From the NCBI GenBank assembly GCA_023453725.1, contig JAEXTB010000279.1, positions 1-9,172 on the forward strand: a DNA stretch of 9,172 nucleotides, read 5' to 3'. The position numbers and the translations under genes are program-made. Shown piece after piece: positions 6,229 through 9,172 of this stretch (positions within the stretch are counted from its first letter, which is position 1; each line of letters starts with the position of its first letter). This DNA comes from Bacillota bacterium (GTDB lineage: Bacteria; Bacillota; Clostridia; Christensenellales; CAG-138). Below the pieces are notes generated by a model. That model was given only the letters and a program-made list of their open reading frames with translations. It was not told the origin of the DNA and did no database searches.

Positions 6229-7761
6229 ATGGGCGCGGGTGGCAAGGGAACGGGGAAGATCGGGCGGATGATCCGCGCGGGGCTGCTGCTGCTTGCGCTC
6301 GCGGGGTTGCTCATACTCGGCCGCACGCTGTTCGTGGTGTTCGAGGATCCCATGCAGGCGTTTAGATCCCCCCGGCCCGCCGGTACTGCCGTTATGCCTG
6401 CGGCGACTGCGGCCGTACCGGCTGCTACGCCAGCCGTTACAGCAACTCCGGGCGTTATGCCGACCGTAACACCCACCGCTACGGCGGTCCCTACCCCCGC
6501 ACCCACACCTGCGAATTTAGAGTATATGAGCCAGCGCGTGAACATACTGCTCGTGGGATACGACAGCAGCCCCGAGCGCACGGTGGAGGAGAGCGATGTC
6601 TACCGCGACGAAAGCAACGACTTCCGGTCAGACGTGCTTATGCTGCTGACGGTCAATTTCGGGGAAAAGAGCGTGGACCTCATTTCCGTCCCGCGTGACA
6701 GCTATGCGCCCATTTACAACGACGGGGGCGAGCTTTACAGCAAAAACGGCAAATGGAAGATCAATGCCGCGTTCGCCAAGGGTGGCAGCGACGGCAAGCG
6801 CGGCTACAAATTTGCCATGCAGACGGTGTCAAAGCTGCTCGGCGTGCCCATCGATTACTACGCGGGCGTGGACATGGACGGGCTCAAAGGTGTGGTCAAC
6901 GCCATGGGCGGTGTGTATTACGATGTTGACCTGACCATACGCCTCAATGGCCGCACACTGCGCCCCGGCTATCAGAAGCTCAACGGGCAGGATGTGCTCG
7001 ATTATGTGCGCGCGCGCAAGGGCATCAGCACCGACACGGGCCGCAATGACCGCCAGCAGCGCATACTCTTCGCCATATTCGAGCAGTTGAAGAGCAAGGA
7101 TCAGCTCCAAAACTTCCCCAAGATATACCGCTCCATCAAGAAATATCTGCACACCAACCTGACCACAGAACAGGTGGCGGCAATTGCCGCATTCGGCATG
7201 CAATTGAGCATGGACGATATCCATCGCCACACACTTGAGGGCGAATACCGCAGCAACACGCCCTATTCCAGCGCGAACTATTACCTTATTGACAACGAGA
7301 AGCTCGCTGAGCTTATCAAAAGTATTTACGGCATCGACATCGCGGTGAACCCGCGCTACGACATCCACTACGTGCTCGCAGACATCGAGGCAAGGGCAGC
7401 GCGCTCCGATGTATCGGATGCGGAATACCTGCTCGCACGCCCTAAGGTCAAGGCGGCGTTCTCCGCCGACACTGAGGGACAATACCCGGCAGGAACTCCT
7501 GCCCGAGCACTCTTCGAACAGATCGTAAGGCTGCGAGCGCTGTCCGCCCGCGCCGAAAATGCCGATCTCGATGTTCCGTTTGATGTGCGTGCCATCCATG
7601 CCGCCCAGTCTTTCCTCTACACGCAAATGCTCGCGCTGTGCGAGGCCGCCAATATCTCACAGCGTGATGTGAGCAAATCCCGCCTGCCCGAGGCCGTTTA
7701 CAGCTCCCTGCCCGAGCGCTCCGCCACGCCCGCACCTACGGCGGCGACCCCGGCCGCCTAG
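6229..7761 (+). CDS. LCP (LytR-CpsA-Psr) family cell-wall polymer transferase with C-terminal extension
   Basis: A 510-residue membrane-anchored LCP protein. LCP enzymes act on the outer face of the membrane and transfer undecaprenyl-linked glycopolymers such as teichoic acids or capsule onto peptidoglycan. One N-terminal membrane helix lies at about residues 15-38, then an Ala/Thr/Pro-rich spacer (about 48-96), then the LCP domain (about 103-368). Family signatures are NILLVGYDS, RSDVLMLLTV with D135, LISVPRDSY with R156, and GRNDRQQRI with R272, R275 and R278, the acidic and arginine residues that hold the pyrophosphate and metal. Beyond NYYLIDNEKLAELIKSIYGI the chain continues for about 140 mostly helical residues (370-497) that I do not recognise, ending in a second Pro/Thr/Ala tail. 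The ATG at 6229 has AAGGGGG 7 bases upstream. It is convergent with a LysM-GH18 wall hydrolase and followed by a shared terminator. The gene is strongly GC-rich. Confidence 0.93.
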   Translation: MGAGGKGTGKIGRMIRAGLLLLALAGLLILGRTLFVVFEDPMQAFRSPRPAGTAVMPAATAAVPAATPAVTATPGVMPTVTPTATAVPTPAPTPANLEYMSQRVNILLVGYDSSPERTVEESDVYRDESNDFRSDVLMLLTVNFGEKSVDLISVPRDSYAPIYNDGGELYSKNGKWKINAAFAKGGSDGKRGYKFAMQTVSKLLGVPIDYYAGVDMDGLKGVVNAMGGVYYDVDLTIRLNGRTLRPGYQKLNGQDVLDYVRARKGISTDTGRNDRQQRILFAIFEQLKSKDQLQNFPKIYRSIKKYLHTNLTTEQVAAIAAFGMQLSMDDIHRHTLEGEYRSNTPYSSANYYLIDNEKLAELIKSIYGIDIAVNPRYDIHYVLADIEARAARSDVSDAEYLLARPKVKAAFSADTEGQYPAGTPARALFEQIVRLRALSARAENADLDVPFDVRAIHAAQSFLYTQMLALCEAANISQRDVSKSRLPEAVYSSLPERSATPAPTAATPAA

Positions 7762-7791
7762 CGCCTCCGTAGCAATCAAAGGCTTTTACAA

Positions 7792-7820
7792 TTGAAAGAC
7801 GTGGTTATAACGCCTATAAT
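7792..7820 (+). promoter_or_regulatory. Near-consensus sigma-A promoter downstream of the LCP gene
   Basis: TTGAAA (7792-7797) and TATAAT (7815-7820) are exactly 17 bases apart, one of the best promoter matches in the window. Transcription would start near 7827, only about 26 bases before the terminator stem at 7853. No supported gene lies downstream on this strand. Confidence 0.55.
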
Positions 7821-7826
7821 AAAGTT

Positions 7827-7890
7827 TCTATTTTCCAGGAAAACACAAAGCTGCCCCTATGATCAAAATGCTATCATAGGGGCTCTCTTA
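7827..7890 (+). ncRNA. Candidate very short RNA ending at the LCP terminator
   Basis: If the promoter at 7792-7820 is active and the terminator efficient, the product would be about 64 nucleotides: a leader containing a small TTTTCC/GGAAAA hairpin (7831-7842 region), then the terminator stem. Read-through would make RNA antisense to the 3' end of the LysM-GH18 gene. This is inferred wholly from promoter and terminator placement; no known RNA family is recognised. Confidence 0.25.
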
Positions 7891-7895
7891 TTTTT
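7853..7895. terminator. Bidirectional intrinsic terminator between LCP and GH18 genes
   Basis: A perfect 11-bp stem, GCCCCTATGAT (7853-7863) with ATCATAGGGGC (7873-7883), has a 9-base loop. The plus strand continues TCTCTTATTTTT. The minus strand continues AGCTTTGTGTTTTCC, so it can serve both the LCP transcript and the convergent hydrolase transcript, whose stop is 60 bases away. Confidence 0.85.
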
Positions 7896-7943
7896 GGGAA
7901 AAAGGTGTGTGGCAGGGATGGAGCCTGAACAACAGCGTTCCTG

Positions 7944-9172
7944 TTATTCCACAATCTTGCGAATTGTGTACTTGCCGTTGACATACGCCCAGTTCTGCGC
8001 GAACGGGCGCATCACGGTCCAGTACCCGGCGCCAAGCAGGCGGTTTTCGTCAATCAGGTTCCACTTTGCCTGGATGCTGCGCACATCCTCAAACCACACC
8101 ACATGCCGGATGCCTTCCTCATTGGTATAGTAGAAGAAGGGCGACTGCGATCTCTCATCGAACTGTATTTCCGCTTGGTACTGCGAGGCGATCTGCACGG
8201 CAAACTGGTTGCCTATAGAGGGTGCTATGGTGGTACCGCGTTCGTACGGCAGCCGCCATACATAGCCGTAGTTGGGGATGCCCATGAATATCTTTTCTGT
8301 AGGAATTACGGTTACGGCGTAGGACACCACGCGCCGTACCTGGTCGAGGGGTGCTACGGCCATGGGTGGCCCGTGAGAGAAGCCCCACTCGTATGTCATC
8401 AGCAGCACGGTGTTGGCGATGGCGCCAGCGCGCGGGTAATCGTGCGCCTGGTAAAGCAGGCCGAGCTGTTCGCCCGAAATCTTGGGCGCAAGGTCCACGT
8501 TGACGGTAAAGCCCTCCGCGTTGAGGCGCGCGGTGATGTTGCGTAAAAACTCTATGAACGCATCCGCATCCTCGGGGTTGATGTACTCGAAATCCACGTC
8601 CAGGCCAAGGTAGCCTTTTTGCCACATCGTTTGTATGATTTTGTCTATGACCGCGTTCTGGAAGGCGGTATCCTGAAACAGCAGGCTTGCGCGCTCGCCG
8701 CTGAAGGCGCCGTCCTCCGTGATGGAGGACAGCAGCATGATGGGCGCTACGCGGAATTGGTACGCCATGTTGATGAGGGGCTGGTCATCGATTTCAATGA
8801 GCTCGCCCGTCTCGGTAAAGCCGTAGCCGAATATGGTAAGCGTCGTTAAAAACGGCAGCGTGCGCAGCAGCACGTTGGTGTTGATGTGCGGGTAGGCGTA
8901 CCCGTTGATGGAAACCTCCCGCGTGCGCTCGCCGCGGTAGCGTATGGTAATCTGTTCTCCGGGGCGAAGCACGGGCTGGGTGGTAAGCTGCGGATTGTTT
9001 TGCTGCAGCGTGAGCACCGTGGTGCCGTACTGCGCGGCAATCTGTGTAAGCGTCTCGCCCTGCTGTATGGTATGGACTGTCTCCGGGAACTGTATGAGAA
9101 GCGCCTGTCCCACAGCCAGTACGTTCTGGTTTTCCAGCCCGTTGTCGGTAATGATCTTCTGCGGGGATACGT
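7944..9172 (-). CDS. LysM-GH18 glycosyl hydrolase (SleL/YaaH-like), N-terminus cut by window edge
   Basis: The visible 408 residues are the C-terminal part of a LysM plus glycoside hydrolase family 18 protein resembling the spore-associated SleL/YaaH group, which cleave N-acetylglucosaminyl bonds in peptidoglycan or cortex fragments. The frame stays open to the right edge. The GTG at 9113 could be read as a start, but the preceding residues (VSPQKIITDNGLENQNVLAV) are the end of a LysM repeat, so the gene begins outside. A full second LysM follows (VHTIQQGETLTQIAAQYGTT to LRPGEQITI, about 9080-8940). The GH18 domain covers the rest: the catalytic DVDFEY motif, with the acid Glu at codon 8586-8588, and LLMTYEWGFSHGPPMAVAPL, typical of this group. 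The end, GYWTVMRPFAQNW, closes the barrel. It likely works on the wall or spore cortex and shares a terminator with the convergent LCP gene. The gene is GC-rich. Whether it is spore-specific needs its promoter, which lies outside. Confidence 0.92.
   Translation of the reverse strand, partial: VSPQKIITDNGLENQNVLAVGQALLIQFPETVHTIQQGETLTQIAAQYGTTVLTLQQNNPQLTTQPVLRPGEQITIRYRGERTREVSINGYAYPHINTNVLLRTLPFLTTLTIFGYGFTETGELIEIDDQPLINMAYQFRVAPIMLLSSITEDGAFSGERASLLFQDTAFQNAVIDKIIQTMWQKGYLGLDVDFEYINPEDADAFIEFLRNITARLNAEGFTVNVDLAPKISGEQLGLLYQAHDYPRAGAIANTVLLMTYEWGFSHGPPMAVAPLDQVRRVVSYAVTVIPTEKIFMGIPNYGYVWRLPYERGTTIAPSIGNQFAVQIASQYQAEIQFDERSQSPFFYYTNEEGIRHVVWFEDVRSIQAKWNLIDENRLLGAGYWTVMRPFAQNWAYVNGKYTIRKIVE

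Noticed and set aside
6829..7626. Long minus-strand frame of 265 codons inside the LCP gene
   Set aside because: It is a shadow frame in GC-rich DNA; the plus-strand LCP protein has clear family motifs across the whole span.
7792..8130. Plus-strand open frame running from the promoter through the terminator into the hydrolase gene
   Set aside because: It crosses an intrinsic terminator, has no ribosome binding site, and lies antisense to a clear GH18 domain.
9111..9113. GTG at 9113 as the start of the LysM-GH18 hydrolase
   Set aside because: The frame stays open to the window edge and the residues before this codon form the end of a LysM repeat, so the true start is outside the window.

Overview
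The window looks like a chromosomal segment of a spore-forming, Gram-positive Firmicute, most likely a gut-type Clostridia. The evidence is a clear spoVT regulator, a LysM plus GH18 spore/cell-wall hydrolase of the SleL/YaaH type, a LytR-CpsA-Psr (LCP) wall-polymer ligase, and two families of unknown function common in Clostridia (DUF1846 and DUF4317). Ribosome binding sites are strong and purine-rich, and intrinsic terminators sit at most gene ends. I see no phage, IS, CRISPR, tRNA or rRNA. The genus cannot be told from the sequence; a Christensenellales/Oscillospirales-like organism is a guess.

Layout from left to right. Positions 1-206 hold the edge of an unrecognised upstream region and a good promoter. 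A two-gene plus-strand operon follows: a CPBP-family intramembrane protease (207-881) and a small membrane-anchored extracytoplasmic protein of unknown function (910-1503). A bidirectional terminator separates it from the convergent spoVT gene (1581-2138, minus strand), which starts with TTG and has a sigma-G-like promoter. A 353-base intergenic stretch (2139-2491) contains several inverted repeats, some mutually exclusive, and is the least explained part of the window. A DUF1846 protein is on the minus strand (2492-3979). A small SRPBCC/AHSA1-like protein (4228-4671) is divergent from it, and then a DUF4317 protein (4839-5978) follows with its own extended -10 promoter and a strong terminator. 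The LCP protein (6229-7761) is followed by a near-consensus promoter lying only about 30 bases before a perfect 11-bp terminator stem. The right edge is a convergent LysM-GH18 hydrolase (minus strand) whose N-terminus runs off the window.

Functionally this is mostly housekeeping and developmental gene content rather than an accessory island. Two genes concern the envelope (LCP, LysM-GH18), one late sporulation control (SpoVT), and the CPBP/small-protein pair may form a membrane unit. By eye, the stretch from about 2150 to 4700 is visibly more AT-rich than the GC-rich LCP and GH18 genes on the right. I found no convincing new multi-gene system. The best leads are the structured intergenic region at 2261-2478, the possible very short RNA at about 7827-7890, and the CPBP plus small anchored protein pair.
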